A stretch of DNA of 37,089 nucleotides from a virus, in the IMG/VR virus record IMGVR_UViG_3300018080_001892, positions 1-37,089 of that record; one strand, written 5' to 3'. Shown one piece after another: positions 9,580 through 16,733 of the stretch. The first letter of the stretch is position 1; each line of letters opens with the position of its first letter. The notes beneath the pieces are model-generated. The model was not told the DNA's origin, made no database searches, and saw only the letters and a program-made list of their open reading frames with translations. Made by a program: the position numbers and the translations under genes.

Positions 9580-9996
9580 CTACTCGGAGTTTTCAATCGG
9601 CGTGTCTTCAAATTCGCAACCGAACTGCTTGAAAACCTCGATAGCCAGTTTGATACCCTCCGGTGAGTTTACATCGGAAATACCGGAGGATTGCATTTGC
9701 TTTTTCAACTCTGCCTGCGCTGTTTGTATCTTTTCTAGGAGCGCAGACGGAACCCAAAACTCGTCAGGGCGGCGCATGTCCAAAACATCGTAAATTTCAT
9801 AACCAAGTCTGTTTGCTAAAATATCAATATATTCTTTACTAGGGGGATGATACCCATTTAACCACTGCGATAATGCAGATTGCTTTACGCCTAAGTACCT
9901 GGCGAAAGACGAGTATGACTTTCTTTGCTTGGTACTCTTTTCCCATTTAATAAATTGATCCATCAAATATTTTTGATATTTTTTCATCCATAACAT
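9580..9996 (-). CDS. Cro/CI-family (XRE-type) repressor
   Basis: A 138-residue protein with an XRE helix-turn-helix at residues about 25-65: KSYSSFARYLGVKQSALSQWLNG, with recognition helix QSALSQWL. The rest is a helical tail with no visible LexA-type protease motif, so cleavage-based induction is not evident. The start at 9996 has AAGGA upstream; a second ATG at 9987 lacks one. It is divergent from the RHH gene at 10086 and is the likely lysogeny repressor. DNA between the two genes holds its probable operators. Confidence 0.85.
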   Translation of the reverse strand: MLWMKKYQKYLMDQFIKWEKSTKQRKSYSSFARYLGVKQSALSQWLNGYHPPSKEYIDILANRLGYEIYDVLDMRRPDEFWVPSALLEKIQTAQAELKKQMQSSGISDVNSPEGIKLAIEVFKQFGCEFEDTPIENSE

Positions 9997-10085
9997 TTTA
10001 ATCTATTCCTTATAGATAATAAATAGGTATTGACAAACATATTATTAAGTGGTAAAGTATTATTAGATAATAATAAGGAGTAAAT
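9997..10085. promoter_or_regulatory. Divergent promoter/operator region of the genetic switch
   Basis: Rightward, TTGACA 10030-10035 is followed after 17 bases by TAAAGT 10053-10058. Leftward, TTGTCA (complement of 10031-10036) is followed after 16 bases by TATAAG. The two -35 boxes overlap almost completely, so the promoters should exclude one another. TAGATAATAA occurs as an exact direct repeat at 10013-10022 and 10064-10073, one near each promoter, and is a candidate operator. AAGGAG at 10075-10080 serves the rightward gene. Confidence 0.6.
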
Positions 10086-10265
10086 ATGGATGATTACATC
10101 ATGTTGAGAACTGATCAACAAACGAAACAGCGGATCGAAGCGCTTGCCCGAGAGAACGACCGGAGCATGAGCGCCCAGATCCGCTGGCTGATTAATCAGG
10201 AATACGACCGCACGCACTACCAGCCGGAAGCCGACCTGGAGCGTGAGGTAGAAAGGCGGCGCTAG
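10086..10265 (+). CDS. Ribbon-helix-helix DNA-binding protein (59 aa)
   Basis: First gene of the rightward operon, with an ideal AAGGAG ribosome site 5 bases before ATG. The product has the Arc/CopG/MetJ pattern: a short beta strand (YIMLRTDQQ), helix A (TKQRIEALARENDRS) and helix B (SAQIRWLINQEYD), followed by an acidic/basic tail. Such proteins bind operator DNA as dimers. Its position opposite the CI-like repressor suggests a Cro-like or antirepressor role; this is inferred from context. The stop abuts the next ATG (TAGATG). Confidence 0.75.
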   Translation: MDDYIMLRTDQQTKQRIEALARENDRSMSAQIRWLINQEYDRTHYQPEADLEREVERRR

Positions 10266-10550
10266 ATGGAACACGTGCCCGCAAAATCCCGTCTCGACTG
10301 CCAGGAGTGCCTCGGACAGGGCTTCTATATGCAGGACAGCGATCCCGAACTTGGCACCTACGGTGGAATGGTAAAGTGCCGAGCCTGCAAGGGGCGCGGC
10401 TATATCACAGTGTTGTGCTGCCCCATTTGCGGTGAACCGTTGGAATGCGACGACACCTATATCGGCACGACCATCGCCGGTGGTGACGTGGTCGAGTTGG
10501 GCGGTGAGGAGTGGTATTGCCCGATGTGCGGGTGGGTGAAAGAGGATTAA
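10266..10550 (+). CDS. Zinc-finger protein with DnaJ-type CxxCxGxG motifs
   Basis: A 94-residue protein rich in cysteine pairs: CQECLGQGF and CRACKGRGY (CxxCxGxG, as in the DnaJ zinc domain), then CPICGEPLEC and CPMCGWVKED (zinc ribbon). It should hold two zinc ions. It starts one base after the RHH gene. No catalytic motif is visible. It may bind nucleic acid or a host protein; the function is unknown. Confidence 0.7.
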   Translation: MEHVPAKSRLDCQECLGQGFYMQDSDPELGTYGGMVKCRACKGRGYITVLCCPICGEPLECDDTYIGTTIAGGDVVELGGEEWYCPMCGWVKED

Positions 10551-10556
10551 GAGGTT

Positions 10557-10874
10557 ATGACTGTTCTTGGTATCGAAATGACAGATAAAGAAAGTATCAA
10601 AGGATGGGAGGAAATCGGTATGTGCAAAAGATCGAATAAACCATCGTATGTTGAAGAAGCTGAACTGGCTGAACAGAGAGCGTTCCGGCGCATGTGTGAT
10701 TACATCAACAGCATGGCGTTTGAGGGTTGGAACGATGAGAATATCGAGGTCAAATTTGAGTATGACGAAGCACTCGATAACCTGAACGCCAGTTTGAAAC
10801 TTTGGGACAAAGAAGAAAGTGAGCCTGTTTTTATTCATCGCAAATCCACTGTAGCACAACAGGCTACGGTATGA
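10557..10874 (+). CDS. Hypothetical protein, acidic, 105 aa
   Basis: The frame starts at ATG 10557 after AAGAGG; a second in-frame ATG at 10581 and a third at 10620 (with GGAGG-like sequence upstream, MCKRSNKPSYVEEA) are alternatives. The sequence is mainly helical and charged, with YVEEAELAEQRAFRRMCDYI in the middle. I recognise no domain. It lies in the early operon between the zinc protein and another small gene, whose start overlaps this stop (ATGA). Confidence 0.55.
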   Translation: MTVLGIEMTDKESIKGWEEIGMCKRSNKPSYVEEAELAEQRAFRRMCDYINSMAFEGWNDENIEVKFEYDEALDNLNASLKLWDKEESEPVFIHRKSTVAQQATV

Positions 10875-11221
10875 GCAAAGGGAAGAAAAAAAAGGGGGAA
10901 CGGGAAACGAAGGGAGAGGCTAGGGACTACATGACAACAGCAAAGGACTTATCAGGGCATCGAACGGTTAAGTTTGAGATAGAAACGGCCATGAAAGATG
11001 TGCTTGATTCAAGAAAACACTTATTCAATATCATGTCTCAGTCCACTGAGCAAATGATATGGATTGAGTGCCAAAAAGCCCTGTTGTACTCCCTTCGCGC
11101 CCTTCAACGCATCGAGCGGCTAGGTGCTGACATCGAATACGAGACAGTTGACGAAATCGAACAGCTACTCAGACCACGCGATTATGTACGCCAAGAACAG
11201 ACACGGGCGGCTGACGCGTAG
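10871..11221 (+). CDS. Hypothetical protein, 116 aa, Lys-rich N-terminus
   Basis: Starts at ATG 10871 overlapping the previous stop. The first 20 residues are very basic (MSKGKKKKGERETKGEARDY), followed by a helical segment with LFNIMSQSTEQMIWIECQKA and ALRALQRIERLGADIEYETV-like helices. It resembles small phage proteins near recombination genes, but no family is assigned. A 6-bp G/C hairpin (GGGGTG/CACCCC, 11221-11238) lies just behind its stop without a T-run. Confidence 0.55.
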   Translation: MSKGKKKKGERETKGEARDYMTTAKDLSGHRTVKFEIETAMKDVLDSRKHLFNIMSQSTEQMIWIECQKALLYSLRALQRIERLGADIEYETVDEIEQLLRPRDYVRQEQTRAADA

Positions 11222-11291
11222 GGGTGTTCGACTCACCCCCGCCCAATTAGACAGCCGGAGAGACGGCATAAATTAGGGAAAGGAGAATCAA

Positions 11292-11912
11292 ATGTTATTT
11301 TTCGACATAGAGACCACAGCCAACCCAGAGGCAATCGGGCTGCTGCCCGAACCTACCGCCCCGTCCAATTACAAGGATGCGGACAAGATCGCGGCTTACA
11401 TCGAGGCGAAGCGGGCGGAACAGGTAGAGAAGGCGGCGCTTGATCCAGACACGGGGCAAGTGGTGGCGATTTCGGCTCAATTTGATAGCGGCGTTCTGGG
11501 CTACTGGACATTAATGACAGACGACATCGTAACAGAAAAATTTATCATAGAGGAATTTTGGCAGACGTTCATGATTCACTCTGCCGAGTCCTGCGGATAC
11601 AACATCATCGGCTTTGACCTGCCCTACCTGATGCGGCGATCAATGGCGCTGGGTATCGAAGTACCAATGAGGCCGGTGTTGGCAAAGTACCGCACAGAAC
11701 CGACCTGTGACCTCATGGGCATTCTCTACAACTGGGGTCCAGCCAAGTCGTTGAAGTGGGTATGCAAGCGGTACGGTATTCCAAATCCATTACCAGACCT
11801 GGAAGGGTCGCAGGTGGCAGACATGGACGCCGATACATTGAGGGCGTACGTGGAGAATGACGTCAACCTGGTCGTACAACTGTACGAGAAGATGAAGGGT
11901 ATCTATTTTTAG
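11292..11912 (+). CDS. DnaQ-like (DEDD) 3'-5' exonuclease
   Basis: A 206-residue protein with motif Exo I at the very start (FFDIETT, D5 and E7), Exo II in YNIIGFDLPYLMRRS near residue 110, and Exo III in YVENDVNLVVQLY near 190 (DEDDy type, Y and D spaced four apart). It resembles the exonuclease domain of family-B polymerases without a polymerase. AAAGGAG precedes the ATG. Being directly upstream of a RecT-like gene, it probably resects DNA ends for annealing or supports repair during replication. Confidence 0.8.
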   Translation: MLFFDIETTANPEAIGLLPEPTAPSNYKDADKIAAYIEAKRAEQVEKAALDPDTGQVVAISAQFDSGVLGYWTLMTDDIVTEKFIIEEFWQTFMIHSAESCGYNIIGFDLPYLMRRSMALGIEVPMRPVLAKYRTEPTCDLMGILYNWGPAKSLKWVCKRYGIPNPLPDLEGSQVADMDADTLRAYVENDVNLVVQLYEKMKGIYF

Positions 11913-11927
11913 GGAAAGGAGCAACTG

Positions 11928-12863
11928 ATGACAGAAAAGTCTTTAGCAACAAAAAACAACAACGAAATTATAACCTCGTTTGCGGACGTGACAAGTGTAG
12001 CAAACGCAATGGCAAAAAGCGGATATTTCCCAGACAGCGGGCAAGCTGCTCAAGCTATTGTCAAAATTATGGCAGGGCAAGAAGTGGGGATTGGACCTTT
12101 TGCCAGCATGACAGGCATCCACATCATACAGGGCAAACCGGCATTGGGTGCGAACATCATTGCCGCATTGGTAAAAAACGATCCTCGATACAACTACCTT
12201 GTTACTAAACACGATGAGACTATTTGTAGCATTGACTATTACGAGAGTGGTAATAAGGTGGGCAATTCAACATTTACCTCACAAGATGCAAAAAAAGCCG
12301 GTACTAAGAATATGGAGAAGTATCCAAAGAACATGTTATTTGCCAGGGCAATGTCAAATGGCGCAAAGTGGTACACACCTGGCATTTTCGGCGGTATGCC
12401 TGTCTACGTTCCAGAGGAATTAGGCGCGGACGTTGACGAAGATGGCAATATAGTTGAGGGTTCTTTTGCACCCCCACAGCAACAAACACCCCCAGAAAAG
12501 GTTAACGGAGGACTGCGGCTTACACCTGACAAATTAAAATTATCTCTTGAAATCAGGGCTAGTGAAGTCAAAGGAACTGCTACAGACACAGATCGCAACA
12601 TGGTTGCTGCAAACCTAAATATGTGTTTCGCAGGACAGAAAAAAGCTGATGAGATACGTCACGGTGTTCTTAAGTGGCTGTTCGGTGTGGCCTCTGTGAA
12701 ACAAATGACAGACGGCCAGATCATAGCGACAAAGAAGTGGCTGAACGCCACGCAGGACAGCGGCGGCGAATGGCAACCTGACAAGGAAGCCATCAAAGAA
12801 GCAAAAGCTGTATGGTATGCACTGCTCAAAGAACAGGGGCAAATGGAACTGGTCGGGGACTAA
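11928..12863 (+). CDS. RecT-like single-strand annealing protein (probable)
   Basis: A 311-residue protein beginning about 15 bases after the exonuclease, with AAAGGAG. The N-terminal half carries the pattern seen in phage RecT-type recombinases: [20 protein letters not shown], then [20 protein letters not shown], and [16 protein letters not shown]. The C-terminal half (from about residue 195) is a separate helical domain after a Pro/Gln linker. The likely function is annealing complementary strands for phage recombination, with the DnaQ-like nuclease and SSB. The family is assigned from motifs, not alignment. Confidence 0.75.
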   Translation: MTEKSLATKNNNEIITSFADVTSVANAMAKSGYFPDSGQAAQAIVKIMAGQEVGIGPFASMTGIHIIQGKPALGANIIAALVKNDPRYNYLVTKHDETICSIDYYESGNKVGNSTFTSQDAKKAGTKNMEKYPKNMLFARAMSNGAKWYTPGIFGGMPVYVPEELGADVDEDGNIVEGSFAPPQQQTPPEKVNGGLRLTPDKLKLSLEIRASEVKGTATDTDRNMVAANLNMCFAGQKKADEIRHGVLKWLFGVASVKQMTDGQIIATKKWLNATQDSGGEWQPDKEAIKEAKAVWYALLKEQGQMELVGD

Positions 12864-12915
12864 CCTCGTGGTGCTGGGCGGCTCCCTGAGTGCTGCCCAG
12901 CGGAAGGGATACGAA

Positions 12916-13608
12916 ATGAACAAAGACGAACTGAAAAAGGTGCTGGAAAAACACAAAAAGTGGCTGAGCTGCGACGATAGTGGTGAACGGGCTAACCTTC
13001 GCGAGGCTGACCTTCGCGAGGCTGACCTTAGCAGGGCTGACCTTAGCAGGGCTGACCTTCGCGAGGCTGACCTTCGCGGGGCTGACCTTAGCAGGGCTAA
13101 CCTTCGCGAGGCTGACCTTCGCGAGGCTGACCTTAGCGGGGCTGACCTTCGCGAGGCTGACCTTCGCGAGGCTGACCTTAGCTGGGCTAACCTTCGCGAG
13201 GCTGACCTTCGCGAGGCTGACCTTAGCTGGGCTGACCTTAGCAGGGCTGACCTGTGCGGTGCCAAAAATATACCCGATTATGTTGTCGGTGTCGCATTGA
13301 TAGCTACGCAAGACATCAAAACTGGATGGAAGAAACTGCAAGGTGGATTAATTTGCAAAATTCAAATACCTGCAAAAGCAAAACGGTCAAATAGCACAGG
13401 GCGTAAATGTCGCTGCGAATATGCCAAAGTAGTCGAGATTTGGGACGGTGACAAACCAATGAAAGAGGGCGTTTCACAATGGGACAATAATTTCGAGTAC
13501 AAAGTTGGCAAAACTGTCTACTGTGATGAGTGGGAAGATAACCGCTGGCAGGAGTGCGGAGGTGGTATTCACTTCTTCCTGACCCGCGTAGAGGCGGAGG
13601 ACTGGTAA
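12916..13608 (+). CDS. Pentapeptide-repeat protein with DUF5758-like C-terminus
   Basis: The start chosen is ATG 12916 ([16 protein letters not shown]) behind GGAAGGGA; the frame extends to 12817 but that part overlaps the RecT-like gene. Residues about 30-115 are tandem A(D/N)LxX pentapeptides ([14 protein letters not shown]) that fold as a right-handed square beta-helix. The C-terminal 110 residues, [17 protein letters not shown] to [12 protein letters not shown], match the DUF5758 type of domain that often follows pentapeptides in phages. Some pentapeptide proteins (Qnr, MfpA) mimic DNA and bind gyrase; whether this one does is unknown. Confidence 0.8.
   Translation: MNKDELKKVLEKHKKWLSCDDSGERANLREADLREADLSRADLSRADLREADLRGADLSRANLREADLREADLSGADLREADLREADLSWANLREADLREADLSWADLSRADLCGAKNIPDYVVGVALIATQDIKTGWKKLQGGLICKIQIPAKAKRSNSTGRKCRCEYAKVVEIWDGDKPMKEGVSQWDNNFEYKVGKTVYCDEWEDNRWQECGGGIHFFLTRVEAEDW
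12990..13255 (+). repeat. 15-nt tandem repeat coding the pentapeptides
   Basis: About 17 copies of a 15-base unit related to GCTGACCTTCGCGAG run without interruption. Variation is confined to a few alternatives (CGCGAG, AGCAGG, AGCGGG, AGCTGG), so copies are almost identical at silent sites too. That implies recent expansion or ongoing conversion rather than old protein-level conservation. Confidence 0.85.
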
Positions 13609-13805
13609 TGGACAGAAACGAACTACAACAAATACTCAACGGACTTGCCCACCGCTTCAACGGCATTACACAAGCCTTGAAAACAGAAAAAGACCAGGCG
13701 AAGCGCGAAGAGCTTGAAATGAAACGGGACGGCTGTAAAAAGCTGGCCGATGACTACATGTCACGCTATCGGGCGCTATGTTACGGGCGCGGCGGTGAAG
13801 CATGA
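13608..13805 (+). CDS. Hypothetical helical protein, 65 aa
   Basis: ATG at 13608 overlaps the pentapeptide stop (TAATG). The sequence [17 protein letters not shown] followed by ITQALKTEKDQAKREELEMK is mostly charged helix and could form a coiled coil. It is similar in opening pattern (M-N/D-x-x-x-L-Q-x-I-L-N) to the next gene product, which may reflect an old duplication. The function is unknown. Confidence 0.6.
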   Translation: MDRNELQQILNGLAHRFNGITQALKTEKDQAKREELEMKRDGCKKLADDYMSRYRALCYGRGGEA

Positions 13806-14044
13806 ACAAACAAGATCTGCAAGCGATCCTCAACCGCCTCGACTGCTGGTCGGACTGGGGGCTGGGGCTGGGCAAGGACGCCCTGACACCGGAAGCCGAA
13901 CGCGAGGCTGAGAAGTTGGTAGAGGACGCCTATGCGTTATATGACACGGTGATAGTGCAGAAAGACCGCATCCGCGATCTGGAGCGGGTGCTGAGTCCGT
14001 ATATCATCAACGCGATGAGCGGAGGGAAAGATGAAACTGTATAA
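13802..14044 (+). CDS. Hypothetical protein, 80 aa
   Basis: Begins MNKQDLQAILNRLDCWSDWG, overlapping the previous stop by four bases (ATGA). It is mostly helical, with a GLGLGKDALTPEAEREAEKL segment and a C-terminal LERVLSPYIINAMSG. The start resembles the preceding protein ([13 protein letters not shown]), suggesting paralogous N-terminal helices. No domain is recognised. Confidence 0.6.
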   Translation: MNKQDLQAILNRLDCWSDWGLGLGKDALTPEAEREAEKLVEDAYALYDTVIVQKDRIRDLERVLSPYIINAMSGGKDETV

Positions 14045-14780
14045 AGTACTAGGAAAAAGCGGGAAATCCTGCAACGGCGGTGATGCACAGTGGCATTTGC
14101 CCAAGAACGGCAAACCTGGCAAATGGATGCCGACTATTGAGGACGAGTTGATCCCTTGCGAACGAGGCTACCACTTATGCCGCAGAGATGACCTCATTGA
14201 GTGGCTGAACGAAGAAATCTACGAAGCGGCATACAAGGGGCATCGCATTGATTGTGATAATAAAATCGTTGTGCAAAAGGCGCGGCTAATAAAAAAGCTG
14301 GACAACTGGAATGAACGAACTGCGAGACTGTTCGCGTGTGACTGCGCAGAACATGTTTTGTATATATTCGAGGACAAATATCCAGACGACAGCCGCCCAA
14401 GAAAAGCGATAGAAACTGCGCGCAGGTACGCCAATGGTGAAGTAAGCAAAGAAGAATTAGATGCGGCTTGGGCTGCGGCTAGGGATGCGGCTTGGGCTGC
14501 GGCTAGGGATGCGGCTAGGGATGCGGCTAGGGATGTGGCTAGGGATGCGGCTAGGGCGGCGGCTAGGGATGTGGCTAGGGATGCGGCTAGGGATGTGGCT
14601 AGGGCGGCTAGGGATGCGGCTTGGGCGGCTAGGGATGCGGCTAGGGATGTGGCTAGGGATGCGGCTTGGGCGGCTAGGGATGTGGCTAGGGCTGCGGCTA
14701 GGGCTGCGGCTAGGGATGCGGAAAGAGAGTGGCAAGCAAAACGCCTTATGTGGTATTTAGAGGGCAACGATGAGACCTGA
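14031..14780 (+). CDS. Phage protein with Ala-rich (AARDAAW) helical repeat
   Basis: A 249-residue protein, ATG after GGAGGGAAAG. Residues 1-140 form a compact domain (KLYKVLGKSGKSCNGGDAQW; LIPCERGYHLCRRDDLIEWL; RLFACDCAEHVLYIFED) of the type seen in phage and bacterial DUF7666-like proteins. Residues about 145-233 are an uninterrupted Ala/Arg/Asp repeat (AARDAARDVARDAAW), predicted as one very long helix, ending in EREWQAKRLMWYLEG. Similar modules occur in phage genomes, but the role is unknown. Confidence 0.7.
   Translation: MKLYKVLGKSGKSCNGGDAQWHLPKNGKPGKWMPTIEDELIPCERGYHLCRRDDLIEWLNEEIYEAAYKGHRIDCDNKIVVQKARLIKKLDNWNERTARLFACDCAEHVLYIFEDKYPDDSRPRKAIETARRYANGEVSKEELDAAWAAARDAAWAAARDAARDAARDVARDAARAAARDVARDAARDVARAARDAAWAARDAARDVARDAAWAARDVARAAARAAARDAEREWQAKRLMWYLEGNDET
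14460..14718 (+). repeat. 12-nt-related tandem repeat coding Ala-Arg-Asp helix
   Basis: Units of GCGGCTAGGGAT and GTGGCTAGGGAT with GCGGCTTGGGCT variants are reiterated for about 260 bases. AGG, a rare arginine codon in many bacteria, is used for nearly every repeat arginine, consistent with copy-number expansion of one founding unit. Several long shadow ORFs in other frames arise from it. Confidence 0.85.
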
Positions 14781-15153
14781 TGCTGAACGTGTCCTGGCAG
14801 ACATGCCTCACGGTCTGGATCGCGCCCTCATCCGTATTCTAGCACAGCATAAGGGAAAACAGAACGCTATCAAAAAAGGCGTGATATTGAATATTCTAGG
14901 GAAGATGGGCATAAAGGCAACAGACCGCCAGGTAAGAAAGAAGATTGCAGACCTGCGCAAAGACGGTTATCTGATCTGTTCCTACGCGTCCGGTGACGGC
15001 GGCTACTACATGGCAACCAACTTGCTAGAGGTTGACGAGTTCCTGCACGCCGAGTTCGAGAGCCGCGTTGCTGACCTGTCCGAGACACAGCGTATTATGA
15101 AGCACACCGCCCGCCAGCAGTTCGGGGAGGGCGTGCAGATGGGGCTGTTATGA
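14770..15153 (+). CDS. Winged-helix-like DNA-binding protein, 127 aa
   Basis: Starts inside the end of the previous gene (ATGAGACCTGA). Residues 15-80 read as a winged helix: ALIRILAQHKGKQNAIKKGV (helices 1-2), KATDRQVRKKIADLRKDG (recognition helix) and YLICSYASGDGGYYMA (wing). The C-terminal part, VADLSETQRIMKHTARQQFG, is helical. The pattern is common in phage regulators next to replication genes. It probably binds DNA; the target is unknown. Confidence 0.65.
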   Translation: MRPDAERVLADMPHGLDRALIRILAQHKGKQNAIKKGVILNILGKMGIKATDRQVRKKIADLRKDGYLICSYASGDGGYYMATNLLEVDEFLHAEFESRVADLSETQRIMKHTARQQFGEGVQMGLL

Positions 15154-15344
15154 CTGACCTCATTAATATGGACGAGCCAGGCGCGGAACACCCCGACGGC
15201 ATGGAGTTCGTCAACATGACACCCGACGAGGTGGGCGACTTCATAGAGGATCACTTCCGCTTCCGCCCTGACGCGCTGTACTACCGCACGGTGCAGGGGG
15301 CGCGATACTGGCGCGTAGCAATGGGGAAGGAGGAGCGGGAATAG
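15150..15344 (+). CDS. Hypothetical protein, 64 aa, acidic
   Basis: ATG 15150 overlaps the previous stop (ATGA). The product is acidic in its first 45 residues (MTDLINMDEPGAEHPDGMEF; TPDEVGDFIEDHF), then contains ALYYRTVQGARYWRVAMG. High-GC third positions match its neighbours. No family is recognised. Confidence 0.55.
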   Translation: MTDLINMDEPGAEHPDGMEFVNMTPDEVGDFIEDHFRFRPDALYYRTVQGARYWRVAMGKEERE

Positions 15345-15892
15345 TGGAAAGAAAAACCATATCTAAGAAAAAACGCTTTGAAATATTTAAACGAGATGGA
15401 TTTACATGTCAATATTGTGGAAAGAAACCACCTGATGTTGTTTTGGAGATAGATCACATAAACCCAATTAAAAACGGTGGTGACAATGATGATATGAATT
15501 TAATTACATCGTGTTATGAATGCAATAGGGGAAAGGGTTGTATCGCGCTTGAAAATATCCCAAACAAACCGGATGCTGATATTGAGTATCTACAACTTCA
15601 GCAGGAGATTGTTGAACTCAAAAAGTACCAAGAGATAAAAAAGAAAAAAGACGAACTTTTAAATGAGGTTGTAGAAGATTTGCAAATTCTTTGGGCTGAA
15701 TTATGGCTGGATGAATACATCCCATCTAGAAAAGAATTAATTTCATGGCTAAGCTGGGCAAGTCCAGAAAATATTGATAAAGCGATGACCATCGCGGCTA
15801 GTAAATTAAACAATACGGAACGTTTTGAAACAAGGTTGAGATATACAGCCGGAGTGCTACACAACCTAGAGGGGACACGAAGAAATGGGTAA
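15344..15892 (+). CDS. HNH endonuclease
   Basis: GTG start overlapping the previous TAG, with AAGGAGGAG upstream. Residues 1-65 form an HNH module: FKRDGFTCQYCGKKPPDVVL (first CxxC), EIDHINPIKNGGDNDDMNL (DH motif) and CYECNRGKG (second CxxC, with N). The remaining 115 residues are Lys-rich coiled coil and helix. Base composition is more AT-rich than the genes on each side, which suggests separate origin. It could be a mobile (homing-type) nuclease or a phage recombination/repair nuclease. Confidence 0.85.
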   Translation: MERKTISKKKRFEIFKRDGFTCQYCGKKPPDVVLEIDHINPIKNGGDNDDMNLITSCYECNRGKGCIALENIPNKPDADIEYLQLQQEIVELKKYQEIKKKKDELLNEVVEDLQILWAELWLDEYIPSRKELISWLSWASPENIDKAMTIAASKLNNTERFETRLRYTAGVLHNLEGTRRNG

Positions 15893-16733
15893 ACGAAGGG
15901 CTATTGATAGCAAAATAAGATCAAGTGAAACATTTGCATCTCTATCATATAGGCAACGCGATTTATGGCAAGGACTTATTGCAACGGCTGATGATCAGGG
16001 AAGAATGCCTGGCAACCCAGCCTATATAAGATCGTCTGTATGGCCATACGACGACATAACCATTGCAGAAGTTAAAAAGGACATAGAGGTTTTAGCTGAA
16101 CATCATTATATTTTTTTATACAAATTAGATGGGAAACAATATATACAAATAATGAAGTGGTGGGAATATCAGCAAATGCAATGGGCTGGCAAATCAGACC
16201 ATCCTGCACCAGAAAACTGGGTAGATAGATATAGGTATCATGGGCCAGGTAACAACATAATTACCTTTAATTGGAACAAAGAGGGTGGCTTCAATAAAGG
16301 TAGAGGGCTACCTAGCAATAAACCTACACAGCGAGAGGAAGTTAATGATGAAGTTAATGTTAATGATGAGGTTAATGATGATGATGAGGTAAAACCTATC
16401 AGCGTCGTCGATGCCGTCCTCCCTGATCCTTTTGTAGAAATACCCAAAGAATCCCCAGAAAACAGGAAATACCTCGAAAAACTGCGCGGTATTTTCGGTA
16501 TGGGATTCAGGAATAAGACACAGATCAAGAAACTGTTTGCCCTCCGTGACCAGTTCGGTGAGAAGTTGGTACTCGAAGCCGCTGATTGGGCGGCAACGAA
16601 GGGCATGACAGTCGGGGAAGCTATCGCGCCGATGGCAAAGGCACTGCCGAACTGGGGCAAGGGTCCGCCGAAGAAGAACGCCAACCCGTTCGCCTCGCTG
16701 GTGGAGAAGCAGGAAAAGGATAAGCAATGCTGA
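15885..16733 (+). CDS. DnaD-like replication initiation protein (replisome organizer)
   Basis: A 282-residue protein. The first 120 residues have the N-terminal winged-helix pattern of phage replisome organizers (IRSSETFASLSYRQRDLWQG; TADDQGRMPGNPAYIRSSVW; YIQIMKWWEYQQMQW). An acidic linker with NDEVNVNDEVNDDDEV repeats follows, then a helical C-terminal domain (KKLFALRDQFGEKLVLEAAD). Similar proteins bind the phage origin and recruit helicase through a loader. A helicase-loader-like gene lies two genes downstream. Confidence 0.75.
   Translation: MGKRRAIDSKIRSSETFASLSYRQRDLWQGLIATADDQGRMPGNPAYIRSSVWPYDDITIAEVKKDIEVLAEHHYIFLYKLDGKQYIQIMKWWEYQQMQWAGKSDHPAPENWVDRYRYHGPGNNIITFNWNKEGGFNKGRGLPSNKPTQREEVNDEVNVNDEVNDDDEVKPISVVDAVLPDPFVEIPKESPENRKYLEKLRGIFGMGFRNKTQIKKLFALRDQFGEKLVLEAADWAATKGMTVGEAIAPMAKALPNWGKGPPKKNANPFASLVEKQEKDKQC

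Noticed and set aside
9984-10859. A 291-aa minus-strand ORF
   Set aside because: It runs antisense to three well-supported + strand genes with ribosome sites and zinc or RHH motifs, and it crosses the switch promoters.
12615-13341. Long minus-strand ORFs rich in RSASRRSA or [10 protein letters not shown]
   Set aside because: They are antisense readings of the pentapeptide repeat. The + strand frame has a domain match and a ribosome site.
14460-14718. CRISPR-like array
   Set aside because: The repeats are contiguous 12-nt coding units without unique spacers, and there are no cas genes.
14219-14767. Antisense ORFs rich in SLAASLAT or IPSRIPS, and a + frame rich in GMRLGM
   Set aside because: They are shadows of the GCGGCTAGGGAT repeat coding the Ala-Arg-Asp helix.
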